The position numbers and the translations under genes were made by a program. Shown one piece after another: positions 1-9,993 of a stretch of DNA of 24,545 nucleotides; position 1 is the first letter of the stretch, and every line of letters begins with the position of its first letter. Under the pieces are notes generated by a model. The model was not told the origin of the DNA. It saw only the letters and a list, made by a program, of their open reading frames with translations, and ran no database searches. The stretch lies in contig JBBBWG010030853.1 of NCBI GenBank assembly GCA_037176905.1, positions 22,750 through 47,294 of the forward strand, given 5' to 3'. Origin of the DNA: Azolla pinnata. Its lineage: Eukaryota > Streptophyta > Polypodiopsida > Salviniales > Salviniaceae.

Positions 1-502
1 GGCACCTGGATGAAGAATCTTGATTCAATTCTCAGCTCCGGATTGAAGAAGATGGGAAGAAAACATATACACTTTGCGACGGGTTTACCCAATGACAATG
101 GGGTAATAAGTGGTATGCTGTCTGATTTGTCTTTTGCATAACGTGTGAATGTCAACCTGAGTAATGTTAAAGTTAACCTTACTGTACCTTTTGAATATGG
201 AATTTGTTAATTTCAGGAATGAGTTCGGATCAGGATGCCATTATTTACTTGGATTTGAAGAAAGCTCTTGAAGGTGAAAAGGCTATAAATAACCTCCCTC
301 TCTCTGCATAAAATTTATGTCTGACTTCACAAAGCAACGAGCATGATTATTGTTTGCAGATGGGATGAAGCTGTATATGTCGGATAATGGAGTAGTATTA
401 ACCGAAGGGTTTGATGGAGTGATACCACCCAAGTACTTTGGCAAGATTGCGAAATGGAGTAGGGGCAAGGAACTCCCCTTAGATTTGACTCATAAAATGT
501 AG
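1..502 (+). CDS. tRNA 2'-phosphotransferase, C-terminal part (5' end outside window)
   Basis: This is the C-terminal part of a KptA/Tpt1-family enzyme, which removes the splice-junction 2'-phosphate from ligated tRNA by transfer to NAD+. Exons read as 1-112, 217-273 and 360-502 (stop TAG at 500-502), with GT-AG borders and consistent phase, leaving 103 visible codons. Family landmarks in order are GTWMKNLDSILSSGLKKMGR, KHIHFATGLP, GVISGM, IIYLDLKKALEDGMK, SDNGVVLTEGF and IPPKYF, which match the ADP-ribose-binding half of animal and plant Tpt1. The N-terminal half with the catalytic Arg-His is upstream of the window. One oddity: the residue after GVISGM is Ser, where the vertebrate proteins I recall have Arg (GMR). 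This could be real divergence or a slightly different splice choice. The gene converges on the CLSY-like gene, with about 1 kb between stop codons. Family assignment is firm and exon edges fairly firm. Confidence 0.88.
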
Positions 503-1546
503 GTTTTTTAGAGAGTGAATACAACCTTCTCTGCATGGATTCGACTGTATAGACAAAAAATAGTGTTATTGTTTCCAGTGCATATACTACATCCTTTTAC
601 TTTCAAGAACTGGCCTTGCATTGATTACAGTAAAGAACTGAAAAAAGAAAACTGATGCTTTTACTATCATGTCAGTAGGCACAAATCAAAAGGCATCTTC
701 CATGTATTTTTTTTCCTGAGTATTAAAAGTGTCAAGTAGCATGACGAGGCAGAGGCCGTATTCACTTATCATACGATTCCAAACTATTATGTGACCATAG
801 CCAAGACCCATAATTTCTACTTTGTGAAGCATCAAAAAAATGGTTTCAGAAGCTGAGTACTCCCATGGAAGCGCATGAAATTTGGTGCCATTTTATTGTG
901 TCCACAACCGCGAACACTGAACAAGAATCCCATGCCCCAATGTAAACCACTGTCATGGGATTTCGTGTTATGATTCAGCAAAATTTTGTAATTTGCACTT
1001 CGTATTCATAAGGAAAAGGTGCCAAGTTCCAACCAGGAATGGATCAAAGAGATGTTCTTTTGATGTCTTGGATACTAAGTCCAGTCTCCTATATGCCAAA
1101 TTTTGCAGGAAAGAAATATTAACCTGCTACACATTCATCACACTATGCTCTTCCTGGGAGCTCTGCAAGAATCAAGCCTGTTACTTAATGTAAAAAGAGT
1201 TGGTTATTCAGTAGCTCCAATGCCCATCATCATCCTGATCATCACATTGCACATGGAAGTGTCTATATATTGTAAGAAACAAGATGTTTCCCTGTGCGAA
1301 AATGATGAGGAAGCTTTATCTCTTCTATTGGAGCTATCTCTGTGATCGATCGATGATTAAGTCCAGTGATTTTGGACTGCTTCCAACAAAATTGGCCTTA
1401 CCTTTACAGTGATGTAAATACAATTCCCGGCAATATACTAATCGAAGATTTTGTATGTACAGAATAATGGAAAACCAAAATCCAATATGGTTGTGGACCT
1501 ACTGCTATAATCATATATGTATATATCACAATCAAAGGACCTCTCT
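503..1546. other. Convergent 3' flanks of the KptA and CLSY-like genes
   Basis: About 1 kb of AT-rich DNA lies between two convergent stop codons and should hold both 3' UTRs. Small open frames on the + strand at 993-1345 have no recognisable motif and no splice context. I see no RNA gene or repeat here. Confidence 0.6.
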
Positions 1547-4500
1547 CTATTGTCTCAGAAGGGCAGACAGATTATCTTCCTCTTCCATTGCACTCCGTCG
1601 AACAACATCTATAATCTTCAGGGCACTGTTCTTCATGAGGTCATCAAGTATCACATCCTCACCTACCGTGTTCGGAGCATTGGTGTTCTCCTGCTGCTTG
1701 TATCCACATTCTTCCGCTTTAGATGCGGTGATTGACCTTGACAATGAAGCTTTCTTCTCAATCCTTGTGTACTTGTTAGCCTCTTTCTCTCCTGATGCTA
1801 TGAGCCAATACGTATACACGACATTCTTTTGTCCAATTCTAAAAGCTCTGCTTGACGCTTGCTTCATCCTGGATGGATTCCAATGCATATCTAAGAAGAT
1901 GACTCGCGAAGCTCCAGTGAGGTTTATGCCCTCACCACACGCTGTTAGCGATGCCAATAAGATTTGTGTGCCGCCATTTCCATCATTGAAGCTCTCCATT
2001 ATGTCCTGCCTCTCCAGCACTAAGCTTTTCCCAGTTATGAAGAATACCTTGAATTTCCCTTCCAAATGTTCTTTCATGAGCCTCAATGGTGCAATATATT
2101 GACTGAATATCAAGAGCTTTTCCTTTGTCAATTGGCAACGATTAGCCATATCTAAAATAAATTGCACCTTTCCTCCTCCCCTTGGGTCGTTCCTCATTTG
2201 CTGCAGCTTTTCATCATCAATCGATAGAGAGTTCCTTGGAATTTCGACTTCTAGAAGTAAGGAAGGATGGATATTGATGAGCGTATCTACGTAGTCTGAG
2301 ATCACTGATCGGAGCCGAAGCTTTTTTACTTCATTCAACAAGTCCTCTTGCATGCGTGTTATTTGTAGCAAGACTACAGATTCTTTCAGCCCTGGCAATA
2401 TATTCAAAATCTCCCCATCATACGAATGCACAAAAGACCTAGTGATGGACCTATACTTTTTCATCCCGTTTCGAAATTCTTCTTCATTAGTTATATCCAA
2501 CTTACTCCCTATTTCCTCCAGAAACAGTTTCCGCGACCTTGCTTCTGTCTCCTCTTCAGCTTTTGTTCTTAGTATTTGAAAATCTTCAAACCGCTGCCAC
2601 TGTTTGATATTTTCCTTGTCAAGCCCATCCAATCTAATTTTGCCATAAAACAAAGCATGCATTTGTTATAAACAAGAAAAAGAAAGATAGAGAAATCAAA
2701 ACTTAATCGCCATTCCTCAGAAGTCTAGAGAATTTATTTTGCAAGGAATAGAGTAGTGATTTTTCTCGATCATCAAGAAATAAGGAACAATGTCATTGTT
2801 TCCATCGTTACAATGTTGAGGGAGAAGTTCACAGGAACAGAATTACCTTTCATTCAAGTATGGTACATCCAGATTGTAGAGGAAACTCGGTCGTGCCAGA
2901 TATAAACTATTGAAGAGTTCATGCACATCATTCTGGAACAACGTCCCAGAGACTAATATCCTTCCCCATGTACGTACCCGGCATATCGACTTCCTGAGCT
3001 TTGAGCAATCTCTTCTTGGAACATGCCCTTCATCCATGACAAACAAGTCTGGGATATATAACAAAAGTTTTCCAATCTTACGGTATTCCAGTTTTTTGGA
3101 CCAAATGCTTTCATCAGTCAGTTTTGAGAAAAGACCATAACTAACGACAAGGACACTGGGTGTTTGGTGCCACTCTGAAATTATCTTCAAATATTCAAAT
3201 GAGGGCTTACCCTTAACTGATTTCATTAAGTGCACATTGATATTTGCACTCCATTTCTCAAACTCATCCTGCCATGGTAGTATCATGTTTTTTGGGGCGA
3301 CGATAAGCGCTCTGCTCCAGGTGTTCAATTGCATGAAGCTTTTAAGGAAACTGATGATAAGCAAGGATTTTCCTGTTCCTGGAGGATGTGCTAGGACACA
3401 TCCACCAATTGCGTTTCCATCCCGACTGAATGATGCACCGATATTTTTCCACAAGAACTCAAAACCATCTCTCTGATGATCCCTCATCTTTTCTTTGAGT
3501 TCTTCTATTTGACTCCAAGCTGAGTTTATATCACATTTTACCGGCTCCCTTTCTATAGTTGGGAACCCATCATCATCATCACTCGGAACATCCAGATCAT
3601 TTTCAGACCCATCCTTCTTATTGTTGTAGCGTATCTGTAAAAAAATTTATTCAGAGTGTCTTTCAGCTAAGATGTTTGCAAGTTGCAGCATCAGAAAGCT
3701 GACAGAAAAGTTGAATGTCCGATTCAAATGAACTTGTGCAGCTTACTTAAAGGACAAGTGACATTGATTCGCAGACTATTTTACCTTATTTTCAAGTGGA
3801 GCTAGAACTTTATCAATCTCGAGGGTCACAAGCCCGCAATGAATGCACACATATCCTTCATTCTCGTCTAGCTCTAGTACATGTTTGCAATGAATCTTAC
3901 ACGAAGATTCATCCCTTCCATTCGCATGCTATCTCCACACAACATACACATAAAACAAGTTAGATACATGCAATATTGAGATAGGCACATTATATTTTGA
4001 ACAAGTCAGGAAAATATACCATCTCTCGAGAAGCTATTTCCATATCTTCCCACAAGCTTTTCAAGGGATCGTCTGCTTTGGTGGGAGACTGTTGCCTCAC
4101 TTGTTTTGTATGAAATATTATCGGATCCCAAGGGATTTTCACAGTTTCATTTTCTTTAGGAATTTGATGAGATGAAGTTGACCCATAGTTTCTAAGTTCA
4201 TCCGTGCTCTTCAATATCCTCTCAAATAAATCATCAAACTCCTTTTTATCCATTCTCGAGCTGCTTTCTGGATTCTTTCTCTGATATAGATTTCTCTGTC
4301 GTTTACGAGATCTCTTCAGCTTTCTTTGAGTTTTTTTTAGCTCATCACATATTTTCTTTCCATCTTTTCCTTGTGTGCATTTTCGTTTCTTCACACAATC
4401 TAAGTCTGTTGGATTATGAAGAGAACCGCTCTGATTTTCTTCATCAGTTTCCAGGTTATGTGACTGTGAGCTGAGTTTCCTTTTACATGATTGCCCATGC

Positions 4501-5555
4501 TGCAAGCCATGTTTCATTTTTTCCTTGTATCTGGCTTTTTTTGTAATATTTACAGTTTGTTTCGCGAGTAGAAGGGACCTCTTAAGTTTCTGTTGACCTT
4601 GATTTGTTTCCGTCTCTTCTTGCATATACACCGTGCCAGGACTGCATTCCTCTACAGTCACTGTATCTCTAGGATTCCCACATACATTGGCATGACTTGA
4701 TCTAGACTTCTTCATCGATTTCTCTTCTTCATCTTCTATGTCGCTCATTACTGTGCTCGAGCGTTTCATGCAGTATCTTGATGAATGCATATTTTCTTCC
4801 GTGACTTCACATGAGCCAACAGAAATTTTATTGGAATGTGATGAGATGCTGACAGATTTTGCCAGATTATGAATTGGCTCCGGCATCACAAAGTCCTTTT
4901 TCTTTGATACTGATGCAGAATATTCTTTTCGACCACTGTCAAGAGTTTCTGCACGACTCAAATGTGGATGATCATAAATCCCATTTCTACCATTACTGTG
5001 CGACCAAGTAGACGCCTTGGCTTCATCTTCATCCAGAGTAGCTTCATACCATTCTTCTTCAGAATCGTCTACTCTCGATTGTTTCAAAGATACAGGACAT
5101 ATCTTTGATTCAGCATATGTCCCTTCCTTGTGTACCTTGGCTTGCCGAGGCAAGAATTTCCGAGTTCTTTTAGACTCTGTTCCAAACAGTGATCCATTTC
5201 CACTGGTAGAATCTTCTGATAATAATAGATCATCTTCATCCATGGATAGACAGTCTCTACGTTTGCCCACCTCTATAAACGTGTCTTTCAAGTTATTGTC
5301 CCCAGTATTTGGTTTATTGAGCTCATCAACGCCCATGAGATCGACAAAAATATTAAAATCTAAGCCCAAATCCAAATTCTTTGGAAACTCCAGGCTAGGA
5401 TCATGTACCATTGATATTTGCTGTGAGGTAGATCCCGAGCTCCTCGGGAAAGGTTTGTGCTCCTGCTCTTTTGATATACATGCATCTTCCGACCACACTT
5501 CTTCAATCTTCTTTTCCTTGGAAGGAACAAACACCTTTTCGAACACGTTTCCCAT
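1547..5555 (-). CDS. CLASSY/DRD1-like SNF2 chromatin remodeler (RNA-directed DNA methylation)
   Basis: This is a complete gene read as complement(join(1547..2633, 2847..3634, 3785..3928, 4020..5555)). All borders are GT-AG, phases match, and it gives 1184 aa from ATG at 5555 to TAG at 1547. The N-terminus (~1-500) is long, low-complexity and charged, with Lys/Arg-rich stretches suited to nuclear import. Exon 2 carries a C-x3-C...C-x2-C zinc-ribbon-like element (about residues 522-543, ending YVCIHCGLV), typical just before the helicase of this family. The helicase has motif I HPPGTGKS (~643-650), motif II DEGH (~761-764), motif III VSGTLFQND, motif V LLASLTACGEGINLTGASRV (~1050) and motif VI QASSRAFRIGQ (~1081-1091). 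The HPPGTGKS form of motif I, in place of DEMGLGKT, marks the DRD1/CLSY/ATRX-like branch. Known relatives help recruit or assist Pol IV (CLSY) or Pol V (DRD1) at silenced loci. Length fits CLSY (about 1100-1400 aa) better than DRD1 (about 890), but which subfamily is not settled. Confidence 0.9.
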
Positions 5556-5569
5556 TGTTCAATTGAGAA

Positions 5570-6745
5570 CTGAAGAAATCTCAGTTCTCACTTCTATAAT
5601 ACTTCAAGTTGCGAAGAAAGAAGGCATTTGGTGCTTTCAGTGTTGAAATCCATGGGCATTGGAAAGAGATCATGCTCCTTCATGATCAATTTAGCTTTTT
5701 TGATACAAAGCATACATGATTTCAAGACTGTTTCAATCGGGAAGAAACAAAAGTGAGGTATTGATGCAACCATGAGTTAATGAATAAAAGAAACTTTTGT
5801 TCCTCTGATATCAAAGATTTTAAAAGCCAGAAACTAAACCAAAGTGTAAACAAACATGCAACTGAAAATCCCATCCATCATTTCAATGACAATCATTTAT
5901 CACTTGTTAACTCTCTTCTAGAATGAAAAGACTTGTAACAAGTTAGATCATAATAAATGTTCAATTGAAGTTAATTAGAAGAATAAAGATAAATAGAACG
6001 CATTAGGGGGTTTTAACCACACCAAACTACAAGGACAAGGGAAAAAAATAAATTCATGATTCAGCCTTGTAACTTACTAAACATAAAATCGATTATGCTC
6101 CTTTAGGCAACATCAAGTTCTTGAACTTTTTAGATCTCAAAATTTCAGTTTGCACATTAATTCTTGTAGTGAGTAAGACTTAAGAGATAAATCCTCATTC
6201 GCTACTATACAAGGTCTCGAATGCTCGAGGTTAACAAGGTTCCCAAACACAACCACTTGTTCTCGCACTCACCCCAATCTAATGATCATCGATTCCCCAC
6301 TTATCCTACCTAACAATACATTCAGATTAGCCTTAACGTGTAAATTAGTCGGGAAATGTACAAAGTACTGCTCTTTATGTTTCTTAAATTCCCTCCGTAC
6401 TCCTGACTGTCAGATATCTGAGACTTAAGACCGTTTCCGTACTGACAGCTCAGGTTACCATGCCTTCTCTATTTTCATGTTTACTGAAAAACTTAAGTTC
6501 TACATACATGAGCGAATTGAGGAAGAAACACTGAGAAATAACTCGAGATTCTCATAATTCTGTAGATACACTTACTTTTTTCATATGTTCGACACTGAAT
6601 GGGAAACACAATGCTTCAACGGATAAACAAAGAAAAAGGAATACAGTAGCATTAATTCTCGTAGAACACCCACCAAGGAGATATATGCACACGTGCCTAT
6701 ATATTTAGCACAACGATTGGCAAAGATTAGAGCAAATTAGCTTAC
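5570..6745 (-). other. Probable 5'-UTR intron of the CLSY-like gene
   Basis: On the - strand a good donor CTCTG|GTAAGC stands at 6745. A pyrimidine-rich acceptor ending TTTCTTCAG stands at about 5570, just upstream of the ATG at 5555. The DNA between them is AT-rich and has no coding signature. This suggests a leader intron of about 1.2 kb and a noncoding first exon somewhere between 6746 and about 7800. The acceptor could instead be one of two AGs a little further upstream. Inferred from splice consensus only. Confidence 0.4.
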
Positions 6746-7371
6746 CAGAGAGCGTATGAGATCAGGGTCTTGAAGAAGAAAGACTGAATGGATGATGATG
6801 CAGAAAAGAGTCAAAGTTCTTCCTGTTGCAACTTCTTTGCAGATTGTCTCCCTATAGACAAGAAGAGGAACACATCTCTTAATGGTAGAGAAATAAAGAA
6901 AGCGGGGAATCGTAGCCACAAATTCATCGTTAAACACGCAGCCATTAATTTCTAGAGAGGTCACTACAATTCTTTCAATTCTGCCTAGAAATGAAAAGAA
7001 TACAAAACAGTTGTGTTATACACATACAAAAACATGGAGAAGGAAAGGGTTAGCTAAAGCTATGAGGTTTTGTTTTTGTTAGTTTTCCTTCGCCTTTTCA
7101 TCAAACTGTGGGGTGTCAGGGTGTTCGGATTTTAGGGTTTCAGGGGTGTCCAGGGTTTTGGGGAGTTTAGGGTTTTGGAGGAAAGAGAAAAAGGAACACG
7201 AGATAAAGGTAAGAATACACTTTTGCCATGACACACACTTTTGTTCTTTTTGAGCTCGTGAAAATTGTTGCCGATTTCCTTATGAATTCTTGTACTAGGT
7301 TAAATGGTGCAGTGATCAGGGGCAGTGAATACTGACTTGGCTGTCTGATTGATGATGATGGAGATGAGCTT

Positions 7372-7406
7372 GAAGAAGAAGAGGAGGAGGAGGAGGAGGA
7401 GGAGGG
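7372..7406. repeat. GAA/GAG trinucleotide microsatellite
   Basis: Three GAA units are followed by about eight uninterrupted GAG units. Confidence 0.9.
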
Positions 7407-7448
7407 TCTAGGATGATAAGTGCCAGAGGCGAGCTTCCATGGAGTCAT

Positions 7449-7473
7449 CAGCAACAGCAGCAGCAGCAGCAGC
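7449..7473. repeat. CAG trinucleotide microsatellite
   Basis: About eight CAG units with one CAA interruption near the left end. Confidence 0.85.
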
Positions 7474-7647
7474 ATCGTCAACGACTATTGCTCGGGGTTC
7501 TTCTCGCCCAAGGAGAAGAAGAGAGGGGAAGAAGCAAAAGCAGGCGGTCTCAGCCGTGCCTAGCTAACCCTATTCTGTCTCCCGCATCCTCATAATCACG
7601 CTCCTCAAAAGCTCTGTGTGTGTACTTGCGTGTGTACGCCATGATTC

Positions 7648-7707
7648 CTTCCTCTGTCTCTCTGTCTCTCTCCTCTCTCTCTCTCTCTCTCGCTGTCTCT
7701 CTCTGTT
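7648..7707. repeat. CT-rich tract (GA on the CLSY sense strand)
   Basis: About 60 bp of nearly pure CT with a few G interruptions. In a plant promoter or leader, GA tracts like this are possible sites for BBR/BPC GAGA-binding factors. That role is inferred. Confidence 0.75.
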
Positions 7708-7872
7708 TCGCTCGTTCGGTCGCTCTGACAGAGCAGAGCAGAGCAGAAGAGAGCAGGTGAAGGCAGAGTTTTTTCTGTGTGTGTGTTTTTTGTTTTTGTT
7801 TTTTTTTTTGTTCTATGTTTCTCATGAACAGGTTTTCCAGAATCTCAGAGAATGCCCCTGGAGAGGCCCCAC

Positions 7873-8621
7873 CTAGGGTTTAGGGCTTTGGATTCTAGGG
7901 TTTAGGTCCTAGGGTTTTAGGGGTTTTGGGCTTAGGGTTTTAGAGTTTAGGGCTTTAGGGTTTAGGGCTTAGGGGTTTAGGGCTTAGGGCTTAGGGTTTT
8001 AGGGTTTTAGGGTTTATGGGCTTGGGGCTTTAGGGTTTAGGGTTTAGGGCTTTAGGGTTTAGGGCTTAGGGTTTTAGGGTTTCGGGCTTAGGGCTTTAGG
8101 GCTTAGGGCTTAGGGTTTAGGGCATTAGGGTTTAGGGCTTTAGGGTTTAGGGCTTAGGTCTTTAGGGTTTTAGGGCTTTAGGGCTTTAGGGCTTTAGGGC
8201 TTTAGGGTTTAGGGTTTAGGGGTTTAAGGGTTTCGGGTTTAGGGGTTTAGGGGTTTAGGGCTTTAGGGCTTTAGAGCTTTAGGGCTTTAGGGCTTAGGGC
8301 TTAGGATTTTAGGGTTTAGGGCTTTAGGGGTTTAGGGCTTAGGGTTTTAGGGTTTAGGGCTTAGGGCTTTAGGGTTTAGGGCATAGGGTTTTAGGGTTTA
8401 GGGCTGTAGGTTTGGGGCTTAGGGCTTTAGGGTTTAGGGCTTTAGGGTTTAGGGCTTAGGGTTTTAGGGCTTAGGACTTAGGGCTTAGGGCTTAGGGCTT
8501 TAGGGTTTAGGGCTTAGGGCTTTCGGGTTTAGGGCTTAGGGTTTTAGGGTTTAGGGCTTTCGGGTTTAGGGCTTAGGGTTTTAGGGTTTAGGGCTTAAGG
8601 TTTTAGGGTTTTAGGGTTTCA
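7873..8621. repeat. Interstitial telomere-like array, TTTAGGG/CTTAGGG type
   Basis: About 750 bp is almost wholly made of 7-8 bp units related to the plant telomere repeat TTTAGGG, with the G-rich strand on +. Perfect TTTAGGG units are mixed with many TTTAGGGC, CTTAGGG, TTTTAGGG and TTTCGGG variants, often alternating as TTTAGGGCTTAGGG. The density of variants shows this is not active telomere but an old interstitial array that mutated and re-amplified. It sits between the 5' side of the CLSY-like gene and the 3' end of the PPR gene. Confidence 0.95.
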
Positions 8622-8979
8622 GGCTTACTTAGGGCTCTTAGGGTTTAGGGATTTAGAGTTTAAGGTTTAGGGTTTAAGACTTACTTAGGCTTAGGGATTA
8701 GGGATTAGAGTTAAAGGTTTATGGTTTAGGGCTTACTTATGCTTAGGGTTTAGGGATAAGAGTTTAAGGTTGAGGGTTTAGGGCTAAGTTAGGCTTAGGG
8801 TTTAGGGATTAGAGTTTAAGGTTTAGGGTTTAGTTATTAGGGTTTAAGGTTTAGGGACTAGAGTTTAAGGTTTAGGGTTTAGGGCTCACTTAGGGCTTCG
8901 AGTTTAGGGCTTCGGGTTTTAGGGATTAGGGTTTAAGGTTTAGGGTTTCGGGCTTACTTAGGGCTTGGGGTTTAGAGGA
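8622..8979. repeat. Telomere-derived ~52-bp higher-order tandem repeat
   Basis: The distal part of the telomeric array changes character: diverged telomere units are arranged in a longer period. A landmark block (GGCTTACTTAGG and variants) recurs at about 8622, 8678, 8730, 8782, 8834 and 8883, spacings of 56, 52, 52, 52 and 49 bp. Each is followed by a similar order of TTAGGGATTAGAG and TTTAAGGTTTAGGG. About six to seven copies are visible, and the last passes into unique sequence near 8979. Confidence 0.85.
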
Positions 8980-9158
8980 TGTGGACATGTCTCCAATCTG
9001 ATAATCGGGTAACAAGATCATAATCAGAGGTGCAAGATACAGATGCGAAAATCGCTTGAATGAATGAACGAGAGAGAAAACCCCGAGGTGTGATCCCTTC
9101 TCGCGTGTTTCCCAGGCAAAGTACTTTGACGCGAAAAGCCCACCAGCAATACAAGAGT

Positions 9159-9181
9159 AAACCCTAAGCCCTAAAACCCTG
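9159..9181. repeat. Short reversed telomeric block (CCCTAA orientation)
   Basis: Three degenerate units reading AACCCTAAGCCCTAAAACCC lie about 180 bp beyond the main array, in the opposite orientation. It could be the remnant of an inverted telomere junction or a chance telo-box-like motif. Confidence 0.7.
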
Positions 9182-9993
9182 ATGATTTTGCCGTCTAAAG
9201 AGCCTCGGTACGATCGTTACCAGCTCTCGGTTCGAGCATTGCCCCAAAACGACGCCCATTTCCATGCAAAGCAACGAATCACCGCGGCACTTATTTCCCG
9301 ATGCATCTCGTCACCAAAACGCCGCATGCGAGAGATCACTACATTCTGGGGTCACCATGGTATCGTCGACTACAACAACATGGAATTCTCTCTACACGTT
9401 ATGCAGCGTAGTGCACTTCGTGGCAATGCCGTTGGGGGAGCTCTGCATCCTGGTCGGGAAGAATCACCCTAAATATAGAGTAGAATCAAGCGGAGATTGG
9501 CATATCGAATCAAAACAAAAGGAGAAGGAACAAGGACACACATGCAAGGGAGATTTTACAAGCAACAAACAATTTGTTTTGCTCGTGCATTGGCCGAATC
9601 CGCATTATGCGCGTTCTCAACATCATCTCTATATAGAGCCTTGCAGAGGTTGTTTTGACTTCAAAAAAAAATTGCTGATAAGCTTGCACTCCATCTCTTT
9701 TTCTCCTCCTGATCTGATTGCGGCTCATAGCTGAAGGAGAGTCAGAAATTCGATCATTGCGAGCCTCCGGTTCTTACACCGCCATGGGTCAGCAGATATC
9801 ACAAGCCTCATGCATGATTCTGGAGCTTAAGGGAGATAACTCATTTTGGATGCCTTTCCTTGTACATGTCTCTTCCGAAGATGATGATAGTAATACACTT
9901 CAATTTTGTGTCGGCGGCGGTGTCATTTGCGATGCTCGATAAAAACGGATAATCTCCGATCTGCTCAAAGAGGGAGGACTCTCTTCCATGCTT
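9182..9993. other. 3' flank of the PPR gene, no gene recognised
   Basis: About 800 bp lies downstream of the PPR stop codon. Open frames of 96 and 156 codons on + overlap each other and show no motif. The part next to 9994, read in another - strand frame, looks like continuing PPR C-terminal sequence (see findings). No RNA gene seen. Confidence 0.5.

Larger units (their letters stand above)
6746..7876. promoter_or_regulatory. Leader/promoter region of the CLSY-like gene with simple repeats
   Basis: This stretch probably holds the noncoding first exon and promoter of the - strand CLSY-like gene. It contains several simple tracts: scattered TTTAGGG-like units at about 7130-7180, a GAA/GAG tract at 7372-7406, a CAG tract at 7449-7473, and a CT-rich tract at 7648-7707 that reads as GA on the sense strand of the CLSY-like gene. 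Short open frames here are Ser-, Gln- or Arg/Glu-rich products of these tracts. No TATA box or start site could be placed with confidence. Confidence 0.4.

Noticed and set aside
1455-2102. 215-codon + strand frame
   Set aside because: Antisense of the CLSY-like last exon, which has clear helicase motifs on the - strand.
5017-5646. 209-codon + strand frame
   Set aside because: Antisense shadow of the CLSY-like first exon, with no recognisable domain.
7167-7876. Several short frames rich in Ser, Gln, Leu or Arg-Glu
   Set aside because: All are translations of GAG, CAG and CT microsatellites in a leader or promoter region.
7873-8979. Array considered as a CRISPR-like repeat or a functional chromosome end
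   Set aside because: Units are 7-8 bp plant telomere variants without spacers, heavily mutated, and flanked by unique DNA on both sides.
9182-9734. Overlapping + strand frames of 96 and 156 codons
   Set aside because: No motif, no splice context, and they overlap in different frames. Probably chance openings in moderately GC-rich flank.
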